Positions 44,993 to 53,033 of a stretch of DNA of 64,000 nt are shown here, piece by piece (positions within the stretch are counted from its first letter, which is position 1; every line of letters starts with the position of its first letter). The DNA lies in NCBI RefSeq assembly GCF_008360935.1, contig NZ_SRXO01000019.1, positions 1 to 64,000 on the forward strand. Reading direction: 5' to 3'. Position numbers and translations under genes: made by a program. The stretch comes from Siccirubricoccus phaeus. Its GTDB lineage: Bacteria; Pseudomonadota; Alphaproteobacteria; Acetobacterales; Acetobacteraceae. The notes under the pieces are model-generated. The model was not told the origin of the DNA and did not search any database. It worked only from the letters and a program-made list of their open reading frames with translations.

Positions 44993-46453
44993 ATGCCGCT
45001 CGACACCCCGCTTTCGGTCACCGACCGCCTGTTCTTCGGTGCTGGGGATTCCGGCTCCGCCGGGGGGCTCGACCGCGCCGCGGCCGAGCGCCGCGTGCGG
45101 GAGGCGCTGGCCGGCGCCGAGGATGGCGAGCTGTTCCTGGAATACCGGGAAAGCGAAGTCATCTCGCTGGACGATGGCCGCATCCGCAGCGCCTCCTTCG
45201 ACGCCACGCGGGGCTTCGGCCTGCGGGCCGTGGCCGGGGAGGCGGCGGGCTACGCCCATTCCGGGGAAATCTCGGAAGCCGCCCTGGCCCGCGCCGCCGC
45301 CACCGTGCAGGCGGTGAAGCAGGGCCATGCCGGCACGCTGGACGTGGCGCCGCAGGCGACCAATGCCCGGCTGTACGAGGCGGCCAACCCGCTGGCGGCC
45401 ATGGAATTCGCCGCCAAGACGAAGCTGCTGGCGGAGATCGATGCCTATGCCCGCGGCCGCGACCCCCGGGTGAAGCAGGTGATGGCCTCGCTCGCCGGGG
45501 AATGGCAGGCGGTGCAGGTGCTGCGGCCGGATGGCACGCGGGTCGCCGACCTCCGTCCGCTGGTGCGGCTGAACGTGGCGCTGGTGCTGGAGCAGGATGG
45601 GCGGCGGGAGACCGGCAGCCATGGCATGGGCGGCCGCTTCGACTATGCCCGCATCCTCGGCGAGGCGAGCTGGAAGGGCGCGGTGGACGAGGCGCTGCGC
45701 CAGGCGCTGGTGAACCTCGAGAGCATCCCGGCCCCGGCGGGGGAGATGGAGGTGGTGCTCGGCCCCGGCTGGCCCGGCATCCTGCTGCACGAGGCGATCG
45801 GCCATGGGCTGGAGGGCGATTTCAACCGCAAGAAGACCAGCGCCTTCGCCGGGCTGCTGGGCCAGCGCATCGCGGCGCCGGGGGTGACGGTGGTGGATGA
45901 CGGCACCCTGCCGGACCGCCGCGGCAGCCTGACGGTGGATGACGAGGGCACGCCGAGCCACCGCACCGTGCTGATCGAGGATGGCGTGCTGGTGGGCTTC
46001 CTGCAGGACCGGCAGAATGCCCGGCTGATGGGCGTGGCCCCCACCGGCAACGGACGCCGGCAGAGCCATGCCCATATCCCGATGCCGCGCATGACGAACA
46101 CGGTGATGCTGGGCGGGGCGCATGCGCCGGAGGAGATCATCCGCAGCGTGAAGCGCGGCCTCTATGCGGTGAATTTCGGCGGCGGCCAGGTGGACATCAC
46201 CAGCGGCAAATTCGTGTTCAGCGCCTCGGAGGCCTACCTGATCGAGGACGGCAAGCTCGGCGCGCCGGTGAAGGGCGCGACGCTGATCGGCAACGGCCCG
46301 GACTCGCTGACCAAGGTGGCGATGGTAGGAAATGACATGGCGCTGGACCCCGGCATCGGCACCTGCGGCAAGCAGGGGCAGGGCGTGCCGGTGGGCGTCG
46401 GCCAGCCGACCCTGAAGCTCGCCGGGCTGACGGTGGGCGGCACGGCGGTATGA
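44993..46453 (+). CDS. tldD: Metalloprotease TldD
   Basis: A 486-residue TldD subunit of the TldD/TldE zinc protease that trims peptides such as modified microcins and acts in the CcdA/letD pathway. The metal motif HEAIGH is at 266-271 in PGILLHEAIGHGLEGDFNRKKTS. YRESEVISLDDGRIRSASF, GTPSHRTVLIEDG and the C-terminal GNDMALDPGIGTCGKQGQGVPVGVGQPTLKL are all standard. Its partner TldE/PmbA is not in the window. Confidence 0.95.
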   Translation: MPLDTPLSVTDRLFFGAGDSGSAGGLDRAAAERRVREALAGAEDGELFLEYRESEVISLDDGRIRSASFDATRGFGLRAVAGEAAGYAHSGEISEAALARAAATVQAVKQGHAGTLDVAPQATNARLYEAANPLAAMEFAAKTKLLAEIDAYARGRDPRVKQVMASLAGEWQAVQVLRPDGTRVADLRPLVRLNVALVLEQDGRRETGSHGMGGRFDYARILGEASWKGAVDEALRQALVNLESIPAPAGEMEVVLGPGWPGILLHEAIGHGLEGDFNRKKTSAFAGLLGQRIAAPGVTVVDDGTLPDRRGSLTVDDEGTPSHRTVLIEDGVLVGFLQDRQNARLMGVAPTGNGRRQSHAHIPMPRMTNTVMLGGAHAPEEIIRSVKRGLYAVNFGGGQVDITSGKFVFSASEAYLIEDGKLGAPVKGATLIGNGPDSLTKVAMVGNDMALDPGIGTCGKQGQGVPVGVGQPTLKLAGLTVGGTAV

Positions 46454-46899
46454 GCATCCGCCCGGCGCGGCCGGAGGACGCCGCGCGCGTCGCCGCCATC
46501 GTGGAGGCGGCCTATACGCCCTGGGTGGCGCAGATCGGCCAGCGGCCCGGGCCGCTGGATGACGATTACGCCGCGCGCGTCGCCGCCGGCGAGACCTTCG
46601 TGCTGGAAGCCGGGGGCGCGATCAGCGGCATTCTGGTGCTGGAGGACCACCCCGACCACCTGCTGCTGGACAACATCGCGGTGGACCCGGCGCGCAAGGG
46701 CATGGGCGATGGCCGCGTGCTGCTGGACTTCGCGGAGGCGGAGGCGAAGCGGCGTGGTTTCACGGAGATCCGCCTCTACACCCACCAGAAGATGGCGGCG
46801 AACATCGCCATCTACCTGAAGCGCGGCTATGTCGAGACCGGCCGGCGGGTGGATAAGGGCCTGCCGCGGGTGTTCATGGCGAAGCTTCTGGCGGGGTAG
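46450..46899 (+). CDS. GNAT family N-acetyltransferase
   Basis: A 149-residue acetyltransferase of the RimI-like type: SIRPARPEDAARVAAIVEAAYTPWV at the start, the acetyl-CoA site VDPARKGMGDGRVLLDFAEAEAKRRGF, and the terminal YVETGRRV. The substrate is unknown. Its ATG overlaps the tldD stop (ATGA), so it is translationally coupled to tldD. Confidence 0.85.
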   Translation: MSIRPARPEDAARVAAIVEAAYTPWVAQIGQRPGPLDDDYAARVAAGETFVLEAGGAISGILVLEDHPDHLLLDNIAVDPARKGMGDGRVLLDFAEAEAKRRGFTEIRLYTHQKMAANIAIYLKRGYVETGRRVDKGLPRVFMAKLLAG

Positions 46900-46992
46900 G
46901 GCGGGATCGGCCGGGCCTCGCTCACCCCGTCCCGCCCCGGCTCGTCGCTTGGCCGCGCGATCCGCGGTCACGCTCCAACCACGCCGCCCGAC
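46900..46992. other. Convergent spacer with short palindromes
   Basis: GC-rich 93 bp between the GNAT gene and the TumA-like gene, with GATCCGCGGTC-type short stems that recall the hairpins after the LivK-type receptor. No gene is visible. Confidence 0.35.
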
Positions 46993-47355
46993 TCAGGCAA
47001 CCAGGTCGACATCCACCGTCAGCCGGTCCGCCGTGGCCTGCAGGCCGGCGGCGGAGCGCTCGAGGAGCCCGGCATTCTCCAGCGCCACCACATCGCCATG
47101 CACCCGGCGGTAGTCCCGCTGAAGTTCCTGCGACAAGGCCCGGATGGACCGCGCCGGATGCTGCCGCACATGCTTCAGCAACCGCATCCGCTCCGGCGTC
47201 AGCACTGAGGCCATCGCCTCCAGGCTTTCGAAGGTGAGGATGCGCTGGGGCGCCACCGCCTCCCCGGAAGCGGCGCGGTGCCAGGTGTCGAGGAAGGCCG
47301 CCGCGGCCTCCTCGAAGCCGGCTTGCCCGATGGTGATCCGCGTCCGCCCCGTCAT
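46993..47355 (-). CDS. TumA-like HTH antitoxin
   Basis: A 120-residue DNA-binding protein. The C-terminal half is a winged helix-turn-helix (LLKHVRQHPARSIRALSQELQRDYRRVHGDVVALENAGLLER), the pattern found in HTH antitoxins partnered with TumE-type toxins. It would bind and silence the toxin and autoregulate the operon. Its ATG overlaps the toxin stop (ATGA), toxin first, which is the reverse of many TA operons but usual for this family as I recall it. Confidence 0.75.
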   Translation of the reverse strand: MTGRTRITIGQAGFEEAAAAFLDTWHRAASGEAVAPQRILTFESLEAMASVLTPERMRLLKHVRQHPARSIRALSQELQRDYRRVHGDVVALENAGLLERSAAGLQATADRLTVDVDLVA

Positions 47356-47645
47356 ATCGGCTCTCCCCGCAGCCGGGCGACATCCGCGCGGAAATCCGCC
47401 ATCAGCCGCTCCGGCGTGGTGAAGCGGTAGGGTTCCTCGCGCGCGCCATAGTAGCGGTGGTCGCCCTTGCCGGCTTCGTTGTCGTAGCCCACCAGCCGCA
47501 CCCCGTCCCTGCCATAGAACAGGCTGTATTTCAGTTGGTGCGCGGAGCCGCGCACCGGCGCCGGCACCAGCCAGATGCGCATCTGGATGATGGCGCCATC
47601 GGCCAGCACCGACTTGCTGTCGAAGAGCAGCGTTGCCCGGGCCAC
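47352..47645 (-). CDS. TumE-like toxin (DUF6516 family)
   Basis: A 97-residue protein with the hallmark order ARATLLFDSKSVLADGAIIQMRIWLVP, HQLKYSLFYGRDGVRLVGYDNEAGKGDHRYYG and REEPYRFTTPERLMADF of the TumE/DUF6516 family, reported as toxins of type II TA systems. I place the start at a GTG (47645), which matches the family N-terminus; an ATG at 47681 would overlap the promoter. It is co-transcribed with the HTH antitoxin. Confidence 0.8.
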   Translation of the reverse strand: MARATLLFDSKSVLADGAIIQMRIWLVPAPVRGSAHQLKYSLFYGRDGVRLVGYDNEAGKGDHRYYGAREEPYRFTTPERLMADFRADVARLRGEPI

Positions 47646-47651
47646 GCACCG

Positions 47652-47681
47652 ACTATGCCGCAACAAGGCATATGGCGTCAA
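47652..47681 (-). promoter_or_regulatory. Toxin-antitoxin promoter and operator
   Basis: On the minus strand TTGACG (47681-47676) and CATAGT (47657-47652) are 18 bp apart. Between and over them lies the inverted repeat TATGCC-N7-GGCATA (47654-47672), a good operator for autoregulation by the antitoxin. The -10 ends seven bases before the toxin GTG, so the mRNA may be near-leaderless. Confidence 0.55.
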
Positions 47682-47699
47682 GCATCATATGTCCTCCGC

Positions 47700-47740
47700 C
47701 GGCACAGGGCGTTCCGGCACAGGGCGTTCCGGCTCAGGGC
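47700..47740. repeat. Short tandem repeat at the 3' end of the EF-hand gene
   Basis: About 2.7 units of the 15-mer GTTCCGGCACAGGGC lie between the TA promoter and the end of the EF-hand gene. The last unit overlaps the stop region of the EF-hand gene. Confidence 0.5.
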
Positions 47741-48165
47741 GAGGCCGGCCTGGCCGGCCGGCGCGGCCTTTCGCGCCCGGTCAGCAGGTTGTCGCCGTTG
47801 CTGTCCAGCGAGCGGAACCACATCTCGGACAGCGGCCGCAGCTCCTCCGGCGTCAGATGGCCGTTGCGGTCGGCATCGGCGGCGCGGAAGGTGGCCTGGG
47901 CGCGCCGGTGGCTCGGCACTTCCTCGGCGCTCAGCCGGCCGTCGCCATTGCGGTCGGCCCGGTCGAAGCCCTGGCGCAGCCAGGCCCAGACCTCGTCATG
48001 GGTGATGCGGCCGTCGCGGTCGGCATCGACCTCCAGCGGGCTGCCGCCGAACAGCCCACCGGGGCTGTCCGGCCCGCCCCAGGGCGAATACGGAACCTGC
48101 GCCGCCGCCGGCAGCGCCAGGCCCAGCGCCACCGCCAGGGCCGCACCCCATCGCATTCCCATCAT
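47734..48165 (-). CDS. Exported EF-hand calcium-binding protein
   Basis: A 143-residue protein with a signal peptide (MRWGAALAVALGLALPAAAQ after a short lead) and four EF-hand-like loops: DADRDGRITHDE, DRNGDGRLSAEE, DADRNGHLTPEE and DSNGDNLLTGRE. The first three keep the DxDxDG-type ligands; the fourth is less canonical. It probably binds Ca2+ in the periplasm. Starts at 48165, 48162 or 48156 are possible. Confidence 0.85.
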   Translation of the reverse strand: MMGMRWGAALAVALGLALPAAAQVPYSPWGGPDSPGGLFGGSPLEVDADRDGRITHDEVWAWLRQGFDRADRNGDGRLSAEEVPSHRRAQATFRAADADRNGHLTPEELRPLSEMWFRSLDSNGDNLLTGRERPRRPARPASP

Positions 48166-48229
48166 GCCGTCTCCGCCTGCCTGCCCGGGCCGCAGCCCCG
48201 CCCGCATTGCACCCCGCGCCGGGCCGCCC

Positions 48230-49576
48230 TCACAGCTCGGCCTGCAGCAGCGCCTGGCGCGCATCGCCGCGCCAGGGGCCGTGATACAGCGCCAGCAGCC
48301 GGTCCGCCTGGGTCAGGCCGCTCGCCACGATCTCCTCCAGCGGCGCGAGATAGACCTCCTCGCCCAGGCCGCGGGCCTGCAGCCCGTCCCGTGCGATGGC
48401 CAGCACCTCCCGCGCCACCTCCCGCACCGGCCGGCCGCGGATCTGCGCCCCCAGCGCCTCTCGCGGCACCGCGGCGCGCAGCGCGCCGATCTCCTCCACC
48501 CCCCACTCCCGCACCAGCGCTGCCGCCGCCTTCTGCGCCGCATCGTCGTACAGCAGCCCGACCCAGAGCGCGGGCTTGGCCAGGATCATCGCCGGGCTGC
48601 CGACATCCGAGCCGCGCATCTCGAGGAAGCGCTTCAGCCGCACATCGGTGAAGGCGGTGGTCACATGGTCGGCGAAATCGCCGATGGTGGCGCGTTCTCC
48701 GGGCAGCACGTCCAGCCTGCCGTCGAGGAAGCTCCGAAAGCTCTTCCCCGCCGCGTCCAGCCACTTCCCGTCCCGCATGACGAAATACATCGGCACGTCG
48801 AGCAGCCATTCGGAGAAGCGCTCGAAGCCGAAGCCCTTCTCGAACACCACCGCGGGGATGCCCGTGCGGGCCTTGTCGGTATCGGTCCAGACCTGGCCGC
48901 GCATGCTGCGGAAGCCGTTCGGCCGGCCCTCGGTGAAGGGGGAATTGGCGAACAGCGCCGTCGCCACCGGCTGCAGCGCAAGGGAGACGCGCAGCTTCTC
49001 CACCATGTCGGCTTCGTCGCCGTAATCCAGGTTGGCCTGCACCGTGCAGGTGCGCGTCATCATGTCGAGGCCGAGGGCGCCCACCGTCGGCATGTAGCGG
49101 CGCATGATGGCGTAGCGCCCCTTCGGCATCCAGGGCATCTCCGCGCGGCTGTGCAGCGGGTGGAAGCCGAGGCCGGCGAAGCCCACCCCCAGCGGCTCCG
49201 CCACCGCATGCATCTCCCGCAGATGTCCGCCCAGCTCCCGCGCCGTGGCGTGGATGTCCGGCAGGATGGCGCCGGAGAGCTCGAGCTGCCCCGCCGGCTC
49301 CAGGCTGATGGAGGCGCCGCCGCGCTTCAGCCCGATCGGGTTGCCGTTGTCGAGGATCGGCGCCCAGCCGCGCGCCATGAAGCCTTCCAGGATGGCGCGG
49401 ATGCCGCCCGCCCCCTCATAGGGCGGAGTCGCGAATCCCCCGCGGAAGAAGCCGAATTTCTCGTGCTCCGTGCCCACGCCCCAGTCCCGGCGCGGCTTGC
49501 TGCCGGCGGCGAACCATTCGGCCAATTGCCGCACCGAAGTGATCGGCGTCAGATCCGCTTCGCCGGGGTTGGACAT
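48230..49576 (-). CDS. gshA: Glutamate-cysteine ligase
   Basis: A 448-residue ligase that joins glutamate and cysteine in the first step of glutathione synthesis. The sequence is of the plant/alphaproteobacterial type (GshA group 3): WGVGTEHEKFGF near the N-terminus, SISLEPAGQLELSGA, MTRTCTVQANLDY and the C-terminal WVGLLYDD. The rsmE gene lies 48 bp upstream on the same strand but ends before the gshA start; co-transcription is likely. Confidence 0.95.
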   Translation of the reverse strand: MSNPGEADLTPITSVRQLAEWFAAGSKPRRDWGVGTEHEKFGFFRGGFATPPYEGAGGIRAILEGFMARGWAPILDNGNPIGLKRGGASISLEPAGQLELSGAILPDIHATARELGGHLREMHAVAEPLGVGFAGLGFHPLHSRAEMPWMPKGRYAIMRRYMPTVGALGLDMMTRTCTVQANLDYGDEADMVEKLRVSLALQPVATALFANSPFTEGRPNGFRSMRGQVWTDTDKARTGIPAVVFEKGFGFERFSEWLLDVPMYFVMRDGKWLDAAGKSFRSFLDGRLDVLPGERATIGDFADHVTTAFTDVRLKRFLEMRGSDVGSPAMILAKPALWVGLLYDDAAQKAAAALVREWGVEEIGALRAAVPREALGAQIRGRPVREVAREVLAIARDGLQARGLGEEVYLAPLEEIVASGLTQADRLLALYHGPWRGDARQALLQAEL

Positions 49577-49624
49577 TGTGAGCTTCCCTGTCTCGGCGTT
49601 GCGGGCGGGGCGCCCGGCATTCGC

Positions 49625-50350
49625 TCAACCGTGGTTCCAATCGCCCGCCCGGGCCTGAAGAAGGGCCAGCCCGGCCACCGCCGCCGTCTCCGCCCGCAGG
49701 ATGCGGGGCCCGAGGCCGACAGGCGAAACAAAGGCACGCCGGCGCAGATCGTCAAGCTCCGCCCGGTCGAACCCGCCTTCCGGCCCCACCAGCCAGGCGG
49801 CGGGAAGCTGCAGCCCCTCCAGCACCGTGGCGAGGGGCGGGGCGCCGGCGCGTTCCGCCGCCACCAGCAGGGAGGTGCCGTCCCAGCCATCCAGCACGCC
49901 GTGCAGCGGGCGGGCCTCCGCCAGCGCCGGCAGGTCCAGCCGCTCGCATTGCTCCGCGGCTTCCCGGGCGATGGCGGTGAGGCGGGCGAGGTTCACCCGG
50001 TCCGCCACGCTGCGGCGCGTCAGCACCGGCTGGATACGGGCGACGCCGAGCTCCGTCGCCTTCTCCACCACCCATTCCATCGCCTCCCGCTTCAGCACGG
50101 CGACCAGCAGGCGGAGGTCCGGGCAGCCGGCCTGGGGGCGGGTGCGGCGTTCCGGCACCAGGCTGCCGCGGTCTTTCCTGATGCCGGCGATGCGCGCCAG
50201 CCATTCCCCGTCGGCGCCGTTGAAGGCCAGCACCGCGTCCCCCGGTCCGCGCCGCATGACGCTGCCGAGGTAATGCGCCTGTGTGGGCGGCAGGGCGACC
50301 TCCCGCCCTGCCTCCAGCGGCGCATCGAGGAAGAGGCGCGGGGTGGACAT
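49625..50350 (-). CDS. rsmE: 16S rRNA (uracil-1498-N3)-methyltransferase
   Basis: A 241-residue SPOUT-fold methyltransferase acting on U1498 of 16S rRNA. PRLFLDAPL opens the PUA-like domain; VLKREAMEWVVEKATELGVARIQPVLTRRSV and the SAM-binding knot LVGPEGGFDRAELDDL and LRAETAAVAGLALL are diagnostic. The ATG at 50350 is the family start. The repeat-rich region of about 600 bp separates it from the divergent ubiA. Confidence 0.95.
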   Translation of the reverse strand: MSTPRLFLDAPLEAGREVALPPTQAHYLGSVMRRGPGDAVLAFNGADGEWLARIAGIRKDRGSLVPERRTRPQAGCPDLRLLVAVLKREAMEWVVEKATELGVARIQPVLTRRSVADRVNLARLTAIAREAAEQCERLDLPALAEARPLHGVLDGWDGTSLLVAAERAGAPPLATVLEGLQLPAAWLVGPEGGFDRAELDDLRRRAFVSPVGLGPRILRAETAAVAGLALLQARAGDWNHG

Positions 50351-50429
50351 GCCGCCCTTTCGCTGGAAGAGAGGCGGAAGGCAAGGCTTGCCCCCGGGGC
50401 GGGTGTCAGGGTGGGTCCAGGGGCAGGTC

Positions 50430-50925
50430 GGGGCATGGGCGCGAAAGCGCGGCTCCCGTGGCGGCACCCAAGGGTGGCTCTCAGGGGAAGGGCGCCCAGG
50501 GGACGGCACTCAGGGAGGATGACCCCCATGAGACGGCACCCAGGGGGAGCTCCCAGGGGACGGCTCTCAGGTGGTGGCTCCCAGGGGACACCTAAGGGGA
50601 CCACCTAAGGGGCGGGTCCCAGGGGACGGCCCCAGATGGTGGCTCCAGGGGGACACCTAGGAGTGGCTCCCGGGGGGAGCTCCCAGGACGGCTCCCAGGG
50701 GGACACCTAAGGGGCGGCTCCCAGGGGACGGCCCTCAGGTGGTGGCTCCCAGGGGGGCACCTTGGGGGGGCGGCTCCCCGGGGGGATGGCCCCCAAGGTG
50801 GTGGCTCCCAGGGGGACACCTAGGGGGGCGGCTCCCGGGGGAACGGCCCCCAAGGGGTGGCTCTCAGGGGAACGGCTCCCCCAGGCAGCGGCTCCCGGAA
50901 GGCGGCCCGGCCTGGGGCGCGGGTG
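50430..50925. repeat. Degenerate GC-rich minisatellite between rsmE and ubiA
   Basis: About 500 bp consist of a degenerate unit of about 14-25 bp based on GGCTCCCAGGGG, often followed by GACACCTAAGGGG or a GACGGC variant. Some 20 units are visible in the plus orientation. It has no gene of its own; the divergent promoters of rsmE and ubiA must lie within or beside it. Confidence 0.85.
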
Positions 50926-50952
50926 GAGAAGCGGGCAGGGGCGCGGGCGGAG

Positions 50953-51852
50953 ATGCAGGGCCATACGGATATCGCGGCCGGCGGCTGGGTGGGGCGGCTG
51001 CCCCAGGGCTGGCGGCCCTATGCGCTGCTGGCGCGGCTGGACCGGCCGATCGGCGCCTGGCTGCTCTTCCTGCCCGGGCTCTGGGCCTTTGCCCTGGTGG
51101 CGCCCTCCTGGGCGGAGGGGGTGCGGCTGACCCTGCTCTTCGCCATCGGCGCGGTGGCCATGCGCGGCGCCGGCTGCGTGGTGAACGACCTCTGGGACCG
51201 CGACATCGACCGGCTCGTGGAGCGCACCCGTGGCAGGCCGCTGGCGGCCGGCACGGTCTCGCCGCAGCAGGCGCTGGCCTTCCTGGCCGGGCTGTGCCTG
51301 ATCGGCCTTCTGGTGCTGGTGCAGCTCAACCGGGCGGCAATCCTGCTCGGCCTCTGCTCGCTGCTGCCGATCCTGCTCTATCCCCTGGCCAAGCGGGTGA
51401 CGAACTGGCCGCAGGCGATGCTCGGCCTCACCTTCTCCTGGGCGGCGCCGGAGGGGGTGGCGGCGGCGACCGGGGAGGTCGGTGTGCTGGCGCTCATCCT
51501 CTGGGCCGCGGGCTTCATGTGGATCCTCGGCTACGACACGATCTACGCGCATCAGGACCGGGAGGATGACGCCGCAGTCGGCATCGGCAGCACGGCGCTC
51601 CGCTTCGGGGAGCGGACGCGGCCTTTCCTGGCGGCCTGCTACGCCGCCACCCTGGCGCTGCTGGTGCTGGCGGGCTGGGTGGCAGGGCTGCACTGGCTGT
51701 ACCTGCCGGCCCTGCTGCTGCCGGCGGCGCTGCTGGCGCGGCAGGTCCTGGCGCTGGATATCCACGACCCGGCGCGCTGCCTGGTGCTGTTCAAGGCGAA
51801 CCGGGAGGTGGGGCTGGCCGTGGCGCTGGCCTTCCTGATCGGGCGGCTGTGA
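50953..51852 (+). CDS. ubiA: 4-hydroxybenzoate polyprenyltransferase
   Basis: A 299-residue UbiA-family prenyltransferase for ubiquinone synthesis. The two aspartate-rich motifs that bind Mg-diphosphate are NDLWDRDID (78-86) and YDTIYAHQDREDD (194-206), and RTRGRPLAAG follows the first. About eight hydrophobic helices are visible. I choose the ATG at 50953 after GGGCGGAG; longer starts run into the minisatellite. Confidence 0.93.
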   Translation: MQGHTDIAAGGWVGRLPQGWRPYALLARLDRPIGAWLLFLPGLWAFALVAPSWAEGVRLTLLFAIGAVAMRGAGCVVNDLWDRDIDRLVERTRGRPLAAGTVSPQQALAFLAGLCLIGLLVLVQLNRAAILLGLCSLLPILLYPLAKRVTNWPQAMLGLTFSWAAPEGVAAATGEVGVLALILWAAGFMWILGYDTIYAHQDREDDAAVGIGSTALRFGERTRPFLAACYAATLALLVLAGWVAGLHWLYLPALLLPAALLARQVLALDIHDPARCLVLFKANREVGLAVALAFLIGRL

Positions 51853-52826
51853 GCGGGGACGCGGCACGCCGGGGCGATGAGGGGCCTGGCGGGGCCGGTG
51901 ACCGGCCCGATGGGCAGCGGGAGGTGGGCGGCGGGGGCGCGACATCCTCCCGTGCCGCTGCCTTGCCGGACGGCCCCGGCCAGCTCGGTGACGGGCCCGG
52001 CGAGCGGTGCGAGGTGAACGGAGGGGGCGCGGCACCCGGCGGCGGCGCCTTCCAGGACCGCCCCCAGCTCGGCGGTCGGCCCGGCGGGCGGCGCGAGGCG
52101 GGGGAGAGCGCGGCGGCTGCCGCCGCATCCTCCCCGCCCGGTCGCCCGGGCCAGGGTGGCCGCCCCTTCCCGGACCGCTCGGGCGAGGCCGCCGAGGCCT
52201 TCATCCTCGCCCATACCGCCCCGGCCACCCCGCCGCTGGTGCCCGAGATCACCCTGCAATTGGCCTCTGAGATCACCCCCATCTGGCAGGCCACCGAGGC
52301 CTGGCTGGCGCAGGAGGGCATCGAGCCGCCCTTCTGGGCCTTCGCCTGGCCGGGCAGCATCGCCACGGCGCGCCTGCTGCTGGATGAGCCGGCGCGGGTG
52401 CGGGGCAGGCGGGTGCTGGATTTCGCCGCCGGCTGCGGCCTGGCCGCCATCGCCGCCGCCAGGGCTGGCGCCGCGCTGGTGGAAGCCGCGGAGATCGACC
52501 CCCTGGCCGTCGCCGCCACCAGGCTGAACGCGGCGCGCAACGGCGCGGCGGTGGTGGCGCTGGCGGGCGACCTGGTCGGTGCCCCCTGCCGCTGGGACAC
52601 CGTCCTCGCCGGCGATGTCTGCTACGAGGCGCCGATGACCGGGCATATCCTGCCCTGGCTGCGCGCCCTGGCGGCGGCGGGGGCGGAGGTGCTGCTGGCC
52701 GATCCCGGCCGCGCCTATCTGCCGCGGGAGGGCCTCTCCCCGGTCTTCCGGCTGGCGGTGCCGGTGACGCGGGAGCTGGAGGACCGGGAAATGCGCGCCG
52801 TTACCCTCTACCGCCTGCTGCCCTGA
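51849..52826 (+). CDS. Class I SAM methyltransferase with repeat-derived N-terminus
   Basis: A 325-residue protein in frame from a GTG that overlaps the ubiA stop (GTGA). Residues about 116-325 are a Rossmann-fold methyltransferase (RVLDFAAGCGLAAIAAARAGA, EIDPLAVAATRLNAARNG, AGDVCYEAPM) of the ETFB-lysine/nicotinamide-like type. Residues 1-110 are low-complexity G, P, R and A built from about three copies of a 60-70 bp unit (DGPGQLGDGPGERCEVNGGG against DRPQLGGRPGGRREAGESAA). A downstream start near residue 110 would give a normal-length enzyme, so the extension may not be translated. Confidence 0.78.
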   Translation: MSGDAARRGDEGPGGAGDRPDGQREVGGGGATSSRAAALPDGPGQLGDGPGERCEVNGGGAAPGGGAFQDRPQLGGRPGGRREAGESAAAAAASSPPGRPGQGGRPFPDRSGEAAEAFILAHTAPATPPLVPEITLQLASEITPIWQATEAWLAQEGIEPPFWAFAWPGSIATARLLLDEPARVRGRRVLDFAAGCGLAAIAAARAGAALVEAAEIDPLAVAATRLNAARNGAAVVALAGDLVGAPCRWDTVLAGDVCYEAPMTGHILPWLRALAAAGAEVLLADPGRAYLPREGLSPVFRLAVPVTRELEDREMRAVTLYRLLP

Positions 52827-52861
52827 AGCGGCGATGCGCCGGCTCGCCCTGCTGCTGGCCG

Positions 52862-53033
52862 CGCCCCCGAACCCCCACCGGGGACCGGACCGGTCCTCCG
52901 GACCCCGGTGTGAGTTTCAGGCCCGGCGATCCAACCGGCCGACTCACGGCGGAGTCCGGGGGGAAGCCTTCCCCCCGGCGGGGGGTGCAGGGGGCAGCGC
53001 CCCCTGCTGAGGAGCGTGGCCAAAGCCCCCAAC
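52862..53033 (+). repeat. Family 2 GC-rich dispersed repeat, copy b
   Basis: It starts about 35 bp after the methyltransferase stop. Shared core: GGACCCCGGTGTGAGTTTC, CCAACCGGCCGACTCACGG, then GGGGAAGCCTTCCCCCC and a GGGGGCAGCGCCCCC stem. Confidence 0.75.

Noticed and set aside
50739..51569. Plus-strand frame through the minisatellite into ubiA in a different frame
   Set aside because: The translation is GGSPGGW-type repeat followed by out-of-frame ubiA sequence.
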